This document shows, piece by piece, positions 7,418 to 17,343 of a stretch of 43,031 nt of DNA (position 1 is its first letter; each line of letters starts with the position of its first letter). Position numbers and translations under genes: made by a program. The DNA comes from Elusimicrobiota bacterium (GTDB lineage: Bacteria > Elusimicrobiota > Elusimicrobia > FEN-1173), in the NCBI GenBank assembly GCA_022703335.1, contig JAKLDV010000008.1, positions 1-43,031 on the forward strand. Reading direction: 5' to 3'. The notes under the pieces were generated by a model. It ran no database searches. It was given only the letters and a program-made list of their open reading frames with translations, and had not been told where the DNA came from.

Positions 7418-9010
7418 ATGGCTGACCCGCAAGGCTATCTGTGTCTCGTTCTCCACGCGCACCTGCCGTTCGTGCGCCATCCGGAATATCCCGACTTTCT
7501 CGAAGAAGACTGGCTCTACGAGGCCATCACCGAAACCTACGTTCCCCTGCTGGACATGATGGAGCGGCTGGCCGCGGAAGGCGTGCACTACCGGCTGACG
7601 ATGTCCCTCACGCCGCCGCTGTGCAACATGCTTTCCGACGATCTCCTGCTGTCGCGTTACCAGAAAAAACTGCACAAGCTCCTGGAGCTGGCCGACAAGG
7701 AACTGCACCGCACGCGCAGCCTGCCGGCGGCGTTCCAGGAGACGGCGCGGATGTATCACCACAACCTGAACAAGGCGCGGGAGATCTTCGAGGCCTCGCA
7801 CGGACGGTTATTGACCCGCTTCAAGGCCCTGCAGGACGCGGGGAATCTGGAAATTTTGACCTGCGGCGCCACGCACGGCTACCTCCCGTTGATGATCCAC
7901 GAGGAGGCGCGCCGGGCGCAGATCCGCGTGGCGGTGCAGGACTACCACCGGCATTTCGGCCGGGCCCCGCGCGGCATCTGGCTTCCGGAATGCGCCTACG
8001 CCCCCGGCGTGGACAAGCTTTTACGCGAGAACGGCATCTCGTTCTCGTTCCTGGATTCGCACGGCGTCCTGTTCGGCGTGCCGCGCCCGCGGTTCGGCGT
8101 GTTCGCCCCGATCTATTCCCCCGGCGGCGTGGCGTTCTTCGGCCGCGACATGGAGACCGCCCATCAGGTGTGGTCGGCGGAGCAGGGATATCCCGGCGAC
8201 TACAGCTACCGCGAGTTCTACCGCGACCTGGGCTACGATCTGGAGTACAACTACATCCGTCCTTATCTGCACGAGGACGGCGTGCGGCGGAACATCGGGA
8301 TTAAATACTACAAGGTCACCGGCCGTGTGTCTTTGTCGGAAAAAGAGCCGTACTCTCCCAGCCACGCCCGGGAAACCGCCGCGTCCCATGCGGGCAACTT
8401 CCTCTTCAACCGCGAACGCCAGGTGGAGTATCTCAAGGGCGTGATGGGCCGCCCCCCGGTGATCGCCTCCATTTACGACGCCGAACTGTTCGGCCACTGG
8501 TGGTTCGAGGGGCCGTCCTTCCTGGAATACCTCCTCAAAAAGATCCACTACGACCAACAGGTCTTCAAAACCACCACGCCGAAGGAATATCTGGACAAGT
8601 TTCCCGAGCAGCAGATCGTGGAGCCGGAGCCGTCCTCCTGGGGCGACAAGGGCTATCACGAGGTGTGGTTGAACGCCTCCAACGACTGGATCTATCCGCA
8701 CCTGCACATCTGCGCGGAGAGGATGATCCATCTGGCCAAGAAACACGCCAACGCCGAGGGCCTTCTGAAGCGGGCGTTGAACCAGTTGGCCCGGGAACTC
8801 CTTCTGGCGCAGTCGTCCGACTGGGCGTTCCTGATGACCGTCGGCACGGCCCGCACCTACTCCGACCGGCGCACGAGGGAACACGTCAGCCGGTTCCTGG
8901 AACTCTTCCACCAGATACAGGAGAACCGTCTGCGGGAGGACTTCGTCCGTTCCCTGGAAGAGCGCGACAACATTTTTCCTTGGATAGACTACAAGGTCTA
9001 CCAATCGTAA
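7418..9010 (+). CDS. GH57 family 1,4-alpha-glucan branching enzyme
   Basis: The 530-residue product is a full-length glycoside hydrolase family 57 protein. The family motifs are visible: LVLHAHLPFVRHPE at the N-terminus (H13, H15), WLPECAY with the nucleophile E191, and IYDAELFGHWWFEGP with the acid/base D354, then an alpha-helical C-terminal domain (EVWLNASNDWIYPHLH...SSDWAFLMTVGTARTY). This matches the branching-enzyme subgroup, which cuts alpha-1,4 chains and re-joins them as alpha-1,6 branches during glycogen synthesis in the cytoplasm. The gene follows DUF4912 by 107 bases. The closest alternative is a 4-alpha-glucanotransferase. Confidence 0.92.
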   Translation: MADPQGYLCLVLHAHLPFVRHPEYPDFLEEDWLYEAITETYVPLLDMMERLAAEGVHYRLTMSLTPPLCNMLSDDLLLSRYQKKLHKLLELADKELHRTRSLPAAFQETARMYHHNLNKAREIFEASHGRLLTRFKALQDAGNLEILTCGATHGYLPLMIHEEARRAQIRVAVQDYHRHFGRAPRGIWLPECAYAPGVDKLLRENGISFSFLDSHGVLFGVPRPRFGVFAPIYSPGGVAFFGRDMETAHQVWSAEQGYPGDYSYREFYRDLGYDLEYNYIRPYLHEDGVRRNIGIKYYKVTGRVSLSEKEPYSPSHARETAASHAGNFLFNRERQVEYLKGVMGRPPVIASIYDAELFGHWWFEGPSFLEYLLKKIHYDQQVFKTTTPKEYLDKFPEQQIVEPEPSSWGDKGYHEVWLNASNDWIYPHLHICAERMIHLAKKHANAEGLLKRALNQLARELLLAQSSDWAFLMTVGTARTYSDRRTREHVSRFLELFHQIQENRLREDFVRSLEERDNIFPWIDYKVYQS

Positions 9011-9062
9011 CGGCAACGCGTCATCTTTGATGCACTCATTCCTTAAAGGAGGTCTCACCCCC

Positions 9063-9914
9063 ATGCGGCAAAGTCGGCTCTGGTTGTTGTTCGTTGTTGT
9101 GGCCCCTCTGGCGGCCATGGCGCACGGCGAACCGTTCTTCTCGGAACGCGCCGTCCCCATCGATACCAAGATCGTGGAAGTCGGCCTGGCGCCCAGCCAG
9201 CGTCAGGATAAATACAAGGTGGCCAACGTGGAGCAGAAGAACACGCTCCGGCGGGTGGACCTGCAGGCGCGCTGGTCCCCCAAAAAACAGTGGGAGACGA
9301 AGCTGGTGTTGCCGTATATCAACAACAAGGTCAGCGGCGGCACCGATTCCGACACCGATTCCGGACTGGGGCAGACCATCCTGGCCGGCAAATACGCCTT
9401 CCGAAAAAACAAGGCGGTGCAGGCCCAATTGGAGGTCCCCACCGGCGACCAGGACAAGCTCCTGAGCGAAGGGTTCAACCTGGGCGTGTCCTACTTGGCG
9501 GAAGGAGAACTTTCCAAAGACGTGCACGGCATTTTCAACGCCGGGTATCTGTTCAAGTCGGAGTTCAAAAGCGATTTCGACGTCGCCGGGCAGTCGCGCA
9601 TCAAGGTCAACCCGGGAGAGGTGTTGTTCGCTTCGGTGGCGATGGAAAGGCCCTACCGCGGGAAGATCCTCACGGGCGAACTCTACTTCGCGCGCGTCGG
9701 CAAAACCAAGTCGGCGGGCAAGTCGGTGAGCAACTCCGACGGCAACGTCATCAACTTGGCGTGCGGGCTCACCAAGGACTGGAAAGAATGGCGGTTCAAG
9801 GGCGCCCTCGCCCTCGGGATCGGGGACGAGGAGGTTTCCAGCTACGACCTCACCCGTCCCGCCGGCGACTGGCGGCTGCTGTTCTGCGCCACGCGGCGTT
9901 TCCAGCTGAAATAA
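9063..9914 (+). CDS. Putative outer-membrane beta-barrel protein
   Basis: The 283-residue product has a signal peptide (MRQSRLWLLFVVVAPLAAMAHG). The mature part is rich in alternating beta-strands typical of a small barrel (RRVDLQARWSPKKQWETKLVLPYINNK, GQTILAGKYAFRKNKAVQAQLEVPTGD) and ends in Phe-Gln-Leu-Lys. The layout resembles the MetA-pathway or phenol-degradation type outer-membrane family, whose substrates are mostly unknown. AAAGGAGG lies 10 bases before ATG 9063. It sits 52 bases after the branching enzyme and 25 before the YfaP-like lipoprotein. Confidence 0.7.
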   Translation: MRQSRLWLLFVVVAPLAAMAHGEPFFSERAVPIDTKIVEVGLAPSQRQDKYKVANVEQKNTLRRVDLQARWSPKKQWETKLVLPYINNKVSGGTDSDTDSGLGQTILAGKYAFRKNKAVQAQLEVPTGDQDKLLSEGFNLGVSYLAEGELSKDVHGIFNAGYLFKSEFKSDFDVAGQSRIKVNPGEVLFASVAMERPYRGKILTGELYFARVGKTKSAGKSVSNSDGNVINLACGLTKDWKEWRFKGALALGIGDEEVSSYDLTRPAGDWRLLFCATRRFQLK

Positions 9915-9939
9915 TTTAAGCGCTAAGGAGGATTTGATT

Positions 9940-10962
9940 ATGAATCGTTACGGCATGAAAAAATTCGTCGCGTTTGTTCTTGCGATGGGCCTCGTTCTGC
10001 CCGCCTGCAAGAGCAACAACGTGTCTTCCAAGATCCTCGGCGGCGCCGATGTCGCTACCGGCACCCCGACACTCTCGACCGCTCTCGCCGGACTGACCTC
10101 GTACATCTCCGGGGTTTCCAGCGGCGGAACCAACGCGGTGCCGCAGAACGGAACCATCCCCTCCGGCACGGCGGCGGGGCTCAACCCGACCGTCGCCGGC
10201 AACACCGGCGTCATCAACGGCGGGTCTTCCCAGTTGTCGCTGGTGACAGCGCAGGCGTTTCGTTACTGTAACGTGGCGGTGTCCAATCTCGCGGCGGCTC
10301 CGGCGGCCGCGGCCCCCTCGGCGGCGCAGTCCATCGCGGGCTATTATCTGTTGGCGCTTCCCGCCGATGCCACCACGCTCACCCTGGACTTGAACATCGG
10401 CCAGGCCCTGCCCGGCTCCTTCCATTGTTTCGTGACACTGCAGGACGCCAGCGGCAACATCGGGCCCATCGAGGACATCAGCATCACCCAGGTGGCCACG
10501 GTGGGCACCGGGGACGTTCAGGTCAGTCTGTCGTGGGACACCAAGGCCGACATCGACCTGCATGTGGTGGACCCCAACAACGTGGAGGTCTGGTACGGGG
10601 ACAAAGCCCCGACGACCACCAAGGGGACGTTGGACCTGGATTCCAACGTCGGGTGTCCCAGCACCGGCATCAGCAACGAGAACATCACCTGGCCGACGGG
10701 CACGGCGGTGGCCGGCACCTACATCGTTCGGGTGGACAACTACAACGATTGCAGTCTGGGAACCGCGTCCAACTGCGTGATCACGGTGCGCGTAGCCGGG
10801 GTCACCAAAACCTTCGCCAAAACCTTCGCCGTCAATTCGGACGATGCGGGCGGGGCGGGGTCCGGTGTGGAGATCTGCCGGTTCACCAACGCCGGGGCGT
10901 TTTCTGCGCCGCAACCGAACCTGACGCGGTCCATCGGCACCAAACCCGCGGTGTGTCAGTAA
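9940..10962 (+). CDS. YfaP/DUF2135-like lipoprotein
   Basis: The 340-residue product has a lipoprotein signal (FVLAMGLVLPAC, lipobox LPAC). A long Gly/Ser/Ala/Thr-rich region of low complexity follows to about residue 180. Residues about 185-280 form a DUF2135 (YfaP-type) domain: VQVSLSWDTKADIDLHVVDPNNVEVWYGDK, then TLDLDSNVGC and AGTYIVRVDNYNDC. The acidic Asp-Ile-Asp and Asp-Leu-Asp residues could bind calcium. Such domains are found in secreted surface proteins of unknown role. The gene has AAGGAGG before ATG 9940 and ends at a strong terminator. Confidence 0.8.
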   Translation: MNRYGMKKFVAFVLAMGLVLPACKSNNVSSKILGGADVATGTPTLSTALAGLTSYISGVSSGGTNAVPQNGTIPSGTAAGLNPTVAGNTGVINGGSSQLSLVTAQAFRYCNVAVSNLAAAPAAAAPSAAQSIAGYYLLALPADATTLTLDLNIGQALPGSFHCFVTLQDASGNIGPIEDISITQVATVGTGDVQVSLSWDTKADIDLHVVDPNNVEVWYGDKAPTTTKGTLDLDSNVGCPSTGISNENITWPTGTAVAGTYIVRVDNYNDCSLGTASNCVITVRVAGVTKTFAKTFAVNSDDAGGAGSGVEICRFTNAGAFSAPQPNLTRSIGTKPAVCQ

Positions 10963-10986
10963 GCTGACCGCGCGGTAGGACTTCAG

Positions 10987-11028
10987 GGGCCGGATGGAGG
11001 GATTCCCCCCATCCGGCCCTTTTCTTTT
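10987..11028 (+). terminator. Intrinsic terminator after the YfaP-like gene
   Basis: GGGCCGGATGG (10987-10997) and CCATCCGGCCC (11009-11019) form an 11-bp stem followed by TTTTCTTTT. It closes the transcription unit that begins at 6250. Confidence 0.93.
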
Positions 11029-11147
11029 CCGGCTCTTTAGGTCGGCGGGTTTCTGAAAAACCTCCACGGGATGGGAGCGGCCCGATGAATCGGGCGATTT
11101 GATGCGATCCGGGGACGCTGTTCCGTCCCGAAGCAGAGCATTTTTTC

Positions 11148-11177
11148 TTGACACCATGGGGAGAGATGCGGTATAAT
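11148..11177 (+). promoter_or_regulatory. Strong consensus promoter of groESL
   Basis: TTGACA (11148-11153) and TATAAT (11172-11177) are both perfect sigma-70 boxes with an 18-bp spacer. No CIRCE element (TTAGCACTC and its inverted copy) is present between 10963 and 11301, so HrcA control is not indicated. Confidence 0.9.
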
Positions 11178-11212
11178 GGACACACACCGGAAGTGTTGCC
11201 CGCGTTAGAATA

Positions 11213-11262
11213 GGCGATGTTTTCCGTGTGAAAACGCCAATCGTGATGGTTGGCATTTTTTT
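11213..11262 (+). promoter_or_regulatory. Attenuator-like leader of groES
   Basis: GCCAATC (11236-11242) pairs with GGTTGGC (11248-11254) around a GTGAT loop and is followed by ATTTTTTT, the form of an intrinsic terminator. An alternative stem, GGC...GTTTTC (11213-11224) with GAAAAC-GCC (11230-11238), uses the same GCC and would exclude it. It lies between promoter and groES, so it could set read-through. No known riboswitch class is recognised. Confidence 0.6.
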
Positions 11263-11301
11263 GAAGTTTTAATTAGCAGTCAATACAAGGAGGTGCTAAA
11301 A

Positions 11302-13348
<2,047 letters not shown>

Positions 13349-13373
13349 AACCTTGTAACAAATTAAGTAACAA

Positions 13374-13409
13374 GAAGGGAGGGCTCCCATCGAGCCCTCC
13401 CTTCTTTCT
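13374..13409 (+). terminator. Intrinsic terminator after groEL
   Basis: GAAGGGAGGGCTC (13374-13386) pairs over 13 bp with GAGCCCTCCCTTC (13392-13404) around a CCATC loop, followed by TTTCT. Confidence 0.95.
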
Positions 13410-13453
13410 GTACCAGGAAAACCGAAACGCCGCGTTTTTTCAATCAAAGCGGC

Positions 13454-13482
13454 TTGACAAAGCACCGTTTTAAGGGGATACT
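13454..13482 (+). promoter_or_regulatory. Promoter of the TPR-FliF/FliG-MotAB operon
   Basis: TTGACA (13454-13459) and GATACT (13477-13482) have a 17-bp spacer. The expected start near 13489 leaves only about six bases before ATG 13495, so the first message would be nearly leaderless. Confidence 0.65.
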
Positions 13483-13494
13483 TAACACGGATAA

Positions 13495-14274
13495 ATGCCT
13501 ATTTTCCTGTCCGGAGGGGATTTAAAGTCTCGTCGGAGGGGCGTGGCGCTTTGCGTTCTGGGGGGATTCCTCTTGGTTCTTTGCGAGTGTTGCGCGCCGA
13601 TGGCGACGTCTGCCCGTTCTTCGTCGCAGATCGACAAGGAGCGGGCGATGGAGTTCTATAAAGACGCGCGCGGATACGTGAATACCTACGAGTTCGCGGC
13701 CGCGGTGGGCAGCATCCATCAGGCGGCGCAATTCGATCCGAGTTCGGTCGAGATCAAGGCCTACGACCGGCGGCTGGAACGCGTTCTGGAACTGTTCGAC
13801 GACCGCATCCGCCAGGAGAACCAGAGCCATGTTTTTTTGGAGGGCCTGAGCAAATACATCGCCGCCGAATACCAGACGGCCCTCCTGTGTCTGGGCAGCG
13901 CCCTCGGCAACTGGCCGCTGGACGACCGGCTCCAGCGGTTCATCGGGGAAATCGAGAAGGAGACCGGATACAAGCTCGACCGCAACAACGTGCGGCCCAC
14001 GCCCGAACTGGTTTCCTTGAAGCTGGAAAAGGCGTCGGAGAATTTCAACGAGAACCGGCTCACCGAAGCGATGATCCTCTGCCGGGAAGTGATTTTGCTG
14101 GAGCCGGACAACGCCCTGGCGTATAAACGGATGGGGTCCATCCATTTCGCCCAGGGGAATTTCGAGCAGGCCCGCGATCTCTGGAGACAGGCGCTGGCCT
14201 TGGAACCGGAGGACGAGGAATTGACTCGGTTCGTTCAATTGGCCGAAGAGAAAATGAAACGGGGCAAAAAATGA
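13495..14274 (+). CDS. TPR protein, probable lipoprotein, first gene of the motor operon
   Basis: The 259-residue product has an N-terminal hydrophobic segment ending in Cys residues (LGGFLLVLCECC), consistent with a lipoprotein or secreted protein. TPR-like helix pairs follow: one near residues 50-90 (AMEFYKDARGYVNTYEFAAAVGSIHQAAQFDPSS), one near 115-145, and two clear repeats near the C-terminus (ENRLTEAMILCREVILLEPDNALAYKRMGSIHFAQGNFEQARDLWRQALALEPED). TPRs bind other proteins, so a scaffold in the envelope is likely. The stop overlaps the next start by four bases (ATGA). ATG 13495 is chosen because it lies just after the promoter and includes the signal; no good ribosome site is visible. 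Confidence 0.75.
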   Translation: MPIFLSGGDLKSRRRGVALCVLGGFLLVLCECCAPMATSARSSSQIDKERAMEFYKDARGYVNTYEFAAAVGSIHQAAQFDPSSVEIKAYDRRLERVLELFDDRIRQENQSHVFLEGLSKYIAAEYQTALLCLGSALGNWPLDDRLQRFIGEIEKETGYKLDRNNVRPTPELVSLKLEKASENFNENRLTEAMILCREVILLEPDNALAYKRMGSIHFAQGNFEQARDLWRQALALEPEDEELTRFVQLAEEKMKRGKK

Positions 14275-15830
14275 AACGACCCCTTGTCGTCCTTTCACTG
14301 CTGGGGGCCCTCGCCGCCGTCGCGGCGGCGGGTTCCCTTGTGGAGGACGAGATCCGTTTCAGCCGGGACCTGCAGACGCGCATCCAGGTGGCGTTGGACC
14401 AGTTGATGGGGGAACGGAAGGCCATCGCCCTGGTGAACGTGCAGTTGGAGATTTCCGAAGAGATGAAGTCCCGGTTGGACAAGGCCCTCGGAGCTTCGCA
14501 GCCCCAAAAAACCGTCGCGGTGACGGAGGGGGCCAAATGGACCTCGCCGGCGACGTCCGCGGCGTCGTCGGGGCTGCCGGGGTTCCCCGCCAAAGTGCAG
14601 AAGGAGCAGGGCACGGCGACCGTGATCTCCGTGGCGCCGCCCACCCAGGCTTGGGACCCGGCGGCTTTCCTCTCGGCCGGGATCGCCATCAAGAAAGTCT
14701 ACGTCAAGGTGCTGCTGGACAAAGGGCTGTCGGCGGGCGCGGAGAACACCGCCCGCGCGGTGGTGGCGAATTTCGTCGGCATCGATCCGGCGCGCGGGGA
14801 CGTGATTGAGATCGCGCGGATACGCATGCCCTCCAAGTTCGAGGAGGCCCTGCAGAACCCGGCCCTCCTGTCGCCGATATTGCAGAAAGCCGCTACCCTG
14901 TCCGTGGTGATGTTGACGGCCATGTGTTTCTTCGTCCTGGGGCTGGCGGCGCTCGCCACGGTGCGGCGTTCGGTGGATCGGCTGGCCTCCGCGGTGCGGA
15001 CGCTCCAGCCGGTGGATACCCACGCGGCCTTGACCGGTCCCGACGGCAAGCAGCCCCTCCTGACGGCGGAGCTCGCCTCCCCCGCGGACCGTTCCGCGCC
15101 GGGGATGCCCGAGCGGACCCTGCCGCACTACCCCGAACTCACTTTCGAGGTGCCCGCCGACAAGGTGGCCTACCTGCTGGAATTTTTGTCGAACGAGGAG
15201 ATGGAGACCGTGGCGCTGGTGTTGCAGCACCTCACGCCGTCGGCGAAGTCGGCGTTTCTGGCGTTGCTCTCGCCGGAACAGGCGGGCGAGGTGGTGATGG
15301 CCATGTCCCGGCCGTCGGTGGTGGATTTGGAGAAACTGCAGCGGCTCAAGGAAGCCGTGGAGAAGCACATCCGGGGCAGCACCGGCGGGGTGCAGGCGGT
15401 GGTGGACATGCTCAACGCCTCCGGTCCCGGCATGCGCCGCCAGCTCCTGGAGTCCATCACGCAGAAGGACCCGGCGCTGGGGACGGCGGTTCGGGAACGG
15501 ATATTCATCTTCGAGGATCTGGACAAGCTCAGCCAGCAGGAGCTGGCGCGGGTGGTGTCCAACGTGCAGCTGTCGGATCTGGCGGTGGCCATCCTCAAAC
15601 AATCGGCGGAACTGAAAACGCGCATCAAGACGGTGCTCCCGGAGCTGACGTGGAAAGTGCTGGAAGAGGAATCTCAGCACCGCGGGCCCTCGTCGACCGA
15701 CGAAAAGATCGGGGAGGCGCAGGACCGTGTCCTGCGCACCGTGTACAAGCTGATCCGTGAGGGGCAGATCTCCCCGTCCTTCGTCCGGTTGCCGGGTCGG
15801 TTGGGCGTTCCGGCCGGGAAATCGGCGTGA
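14271..15830 (+). CDS. FliF C-terminal domain fused to FliG (membrane rotor protein)
   Basis: The 519-residue product joins two flagellar rotor parts. After a signal or membrane helix (about 4-21), residues about 25-190 match the YscJ/FliF C-terminal ring-building region: a DLQTRIQVALDQLMGERKAIALVNVQLEIS segment, then IKKVYVKVLLDKGLS and the FVGIDPARGDVIEIARIRMP signature. A second membrane helix spans about 208-230. Residues about 295-505 match FliG middle and C-terminal domains (HLTPSAKSAFLALLSPEQAGEVVMAM, VRERIFIFEDLDKLSQQELARVVSNVQ, then EKIGEAQDRVLRTVYKLIREGQI). The topology puts the ring domain in the periplasm and FliG in the cytoplasm, as in a real C-ring. The first two FliF ring domains and FliG-N are missing. 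MotA follows 13 bases later. Confidence 0.85.
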   Translation: MKRPLVVLSLLGALAAVAAAGSLVEDEIRFSRDLQTRIQVALDQLMGERKAIALVNVQLEISEEMKSRLDKALGASQPQKTVAVTEGAKWTSPATSAASSGLPGFPAKVQKEQGTATVISVAPPTQAWDPAAFLSAGIAIKKVYVKVLLDKGLSAGAENTARAVVANFVGIDPARGDVIEIARIRMPSKFEEALQNPALLSPILQKAATLSVVMLTAMCFFVLGLAALATVRRSVDRLASAVRTLQPVDTHAALTGPDGKQPLLTAELASPADRSAPGMPERTLPHYPELTFEVPADKVAYLLEFLSNEEMETVALVLQHLTPSAKSAFLALLSPEQAGEVVMAMSRPSVVDLEKLQRLKEAVEKHIRGSTGGVQAVVDMLNASGPGMRRQLLESITQKDPALGTAVRERIFIFEDLDKLSQQELARVVSNVQLSDLAVAILKQSAELKTRIKTVLPELTWKVLEEESQHRGPSSTDEKIGEAQDRVLRTVYKLIREGQISPSFVRLPGRLGVPAGKSA

Positions 15831-15843
15831 GCGGAGAATTTTT

Positions 15844-16629
15844 ATGGACCTGATGACAATCGTTGGACTGCTGGGCGGCGTGACGGTCATCGTGTTCGGG
15901 ATGATCCAGGGACAGAGTTGGGCGTCCTTCCTGAACGCACACGGGGTGGTGTTGGTGTTGGGCGGCACCATCTTCGCCACCATGATCAACTCCTCTGCCC
16001 GGGAACTGTGGGACGCGTTCCTGGCGGGGTTGTCCCTCTTGAAGACGCAATCCACCCCTTCGCCGGAGCAGAGCATCTCTCAGTTGGTGCGTCTGGCGCA
16101 GAAGGCCCGCCGCGACGGGGCCATGTCGTTGAAGGACGAGGCGCGCCACGTCGGCGACGGTTTTTTCTCCCGTGCCATCCAGGTCAGTCTGTCCAGTCCC
16201 GATCAGAAGACCGCCTACGAGATCCTGGCCAAAGAGATCAACATGATCCGCGCCCGGCACCGCGAGGTGGGCAACCTGTTCCGCACCATGGGTCTTTTGG
16301 GGCCGATGTTCGGACTTCTGGGGACGTTGATCGGCATCGTGTCGGTTTTGAAGAACATGTCCGATCCCCGCAGCGTCGGTCCGTCCATGGCCCTGGCGTT
16401 GTCGTCCGCGTTCTACGGGATCCTCTTCGCCAACCTGATCTGCGTGCCGGTGGCCGGCAAGCTGCGGATGCGGAGCCTGAACGAGGCCATCGCGAAGGAA
16501 CTCATCGTGGAAGGCATCCTGGCCGTCGTCTTCACCAATGAGATGCCGCTCTTCATCCAGACCCGCCTCCACGCCTACCTGCAGAAACGGCAGAACGGGG
16601 AATCCTCCCCGCCGGAGAAAAAAGCCTGA
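15844..16629 (+). CDS. motA: MotA-type stator protein
   Basis: The 261-residue product has two membrane helices near the N-terminus (about 4-20 and 33-50). A cytoplasmic loop holds LAQKARRDGAMSLKDEA, the position of the charged residues that touch FliG in flagellar MotA (R90 and E99 here). Two further helices follow in GLLGPMFGLLGTLIGIV and ALALSSAFYGILFANLICVPVAGKL. Length and order are those of flagellar MotA, not of the shorter ExbB/TolQ proteins. With MotB it would form a proton or sodium channel that drives the FliG-bearing protein encoded just before it. It overlaps motB by one base (TGATG). Confidence 0.93.
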   Translation: MDLMTIVGLLGGVTVIVFGMIQGQSWASFLNAHGVVLVLGGTIFATMINSSARELWDAFLAGLSLLKTQSTPSPEQSISQLVRLAQKARRDGAMSLKDEARHVGDGFFSRAIQVSLSSPDQKTAYEILAKEINMIRARHREVGNLFRTMGLLGPMFGLLGTLIGIVSVLKNMSDPRSVGPSMALALSSAFYGILFANLICVPVAGKLRMRSLNEAIAKELIVEGILAVVFTNEMPLFIQTRLHAYLQKRQNGESSPPEKKA

Positions 16630-17324
16630 TGCAGATTTTCCGCGAGCGGGAGGAGGACCTCGAGAACCTTCTGAACCGTGGCGCGTTGTGGGCCGTGACC
16701 TACGGCGACCTCATGTCCTATCTGATGATTTTTTTCCTCCTCCTGTTCGTTTTTTCGCTCACCGGCGGCACGGCTTTCGAGGAAGGGATCTCCATCATCC
16801 AGGAATCCTTCGGCGGCCAGGTGAACCAGGCGCGCATCGACCGGGCCATTCGGCGGAGCCAGGAGGAGATCATCGCCAAAGACGTGCGGCAGGCTTTCGT
16901 CGACCAGGGGTTGCAGCAGATGACGGGCGTGGAGATTTCCGAGGACCGCATCCGCATCACCCTGCGCGAGCCCATCCTCTTCGCCTCGGGCAAGGCTTTC
17001 CTGAAACCGGAGGCGTTCCCGATATTGCACGGCGTGGCCGAGATCATGCGGAACCAGCCCCACCCGCTGATGATCGAAGGCCACACCGACAACGTGCCGG
17101 TGGGGATCCGGAACGAATACGAATCCAACTGGCAGTTGTCCATGGCGCGCGCCTACACGGTGATACGGTATTTTGTGGACGTGGAAGGGCTCGATCCGAA
17201 GAGATTGTCCGGGGTGGGGTACGGCGAGTATCAGCCGGTCGTGCCGAACACGTCGACGGACAACCGGGCGCGCAACCGCCGCATCGACATCAGCCTGTTG
17301 CGTTCCGCCGCCTCGGCCTGGTGA
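16629..17324 (+). CDS. motB: MotB-type stator protein with OmpA-like domain
   Basis: The 231-residue product has one membrane helix with the motif WAVTYGDLMSYLMIFFLLLFVFS; D27 is the ion-carrying aspartate. A short linker follows. Residues about 110-228 form an OmpA/MotB peptidoglycan-binding domain (ILFASGKAFLKPEAFPIL, IEGHTDNVPVG, LSMARAYTVIRYF, LSGVGYGEYQPVVPNTSTDNRARNRRIDI). It is shorter than most flagellar MotB proteins, mainly in the linker. It anchors the MotA channel to the cell wall. It is the last gene of the operon and ends 19 bases from the convergent metF gene. Confidence 0.94.
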   Translation: MQIFREREEDLENLLNRGALWAVTYGDLMSYLMIFFLLLFVFSLTGGTAFEEGISIIQESFGGQVNQARIDRAIRRSQEEIIAKDVRQAFVDQGLQQMTGVEISEDRIRITLREPILFASGKAFLKPEAFPILHGVAEIMRNQPHPLMIEGHTDNVPVGIRNEYESNWQLSMARAYTVIRYFVDVEGLDPKRLSGVGYGEYQPVVPNTSTDNRARNRRIDISLLRSAASAW

Positions 17325-17343
17325 TGGGAAGCGGGGTCGGTTT

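Noticed and set aside
10963-11301. CIRCE element before groES
   Set aside because: No TTAGCACTC with its inverted partner is present; the only dyads are the terminator at 10987 and the leader stems.
14295-16076. Long open frame (593 codons) on the minus strand opposite the FliF/FliG fusion
   Set aside because: Low-complexity Arg/His-rich translation opposite two well-supported genes; explained by codon bias.
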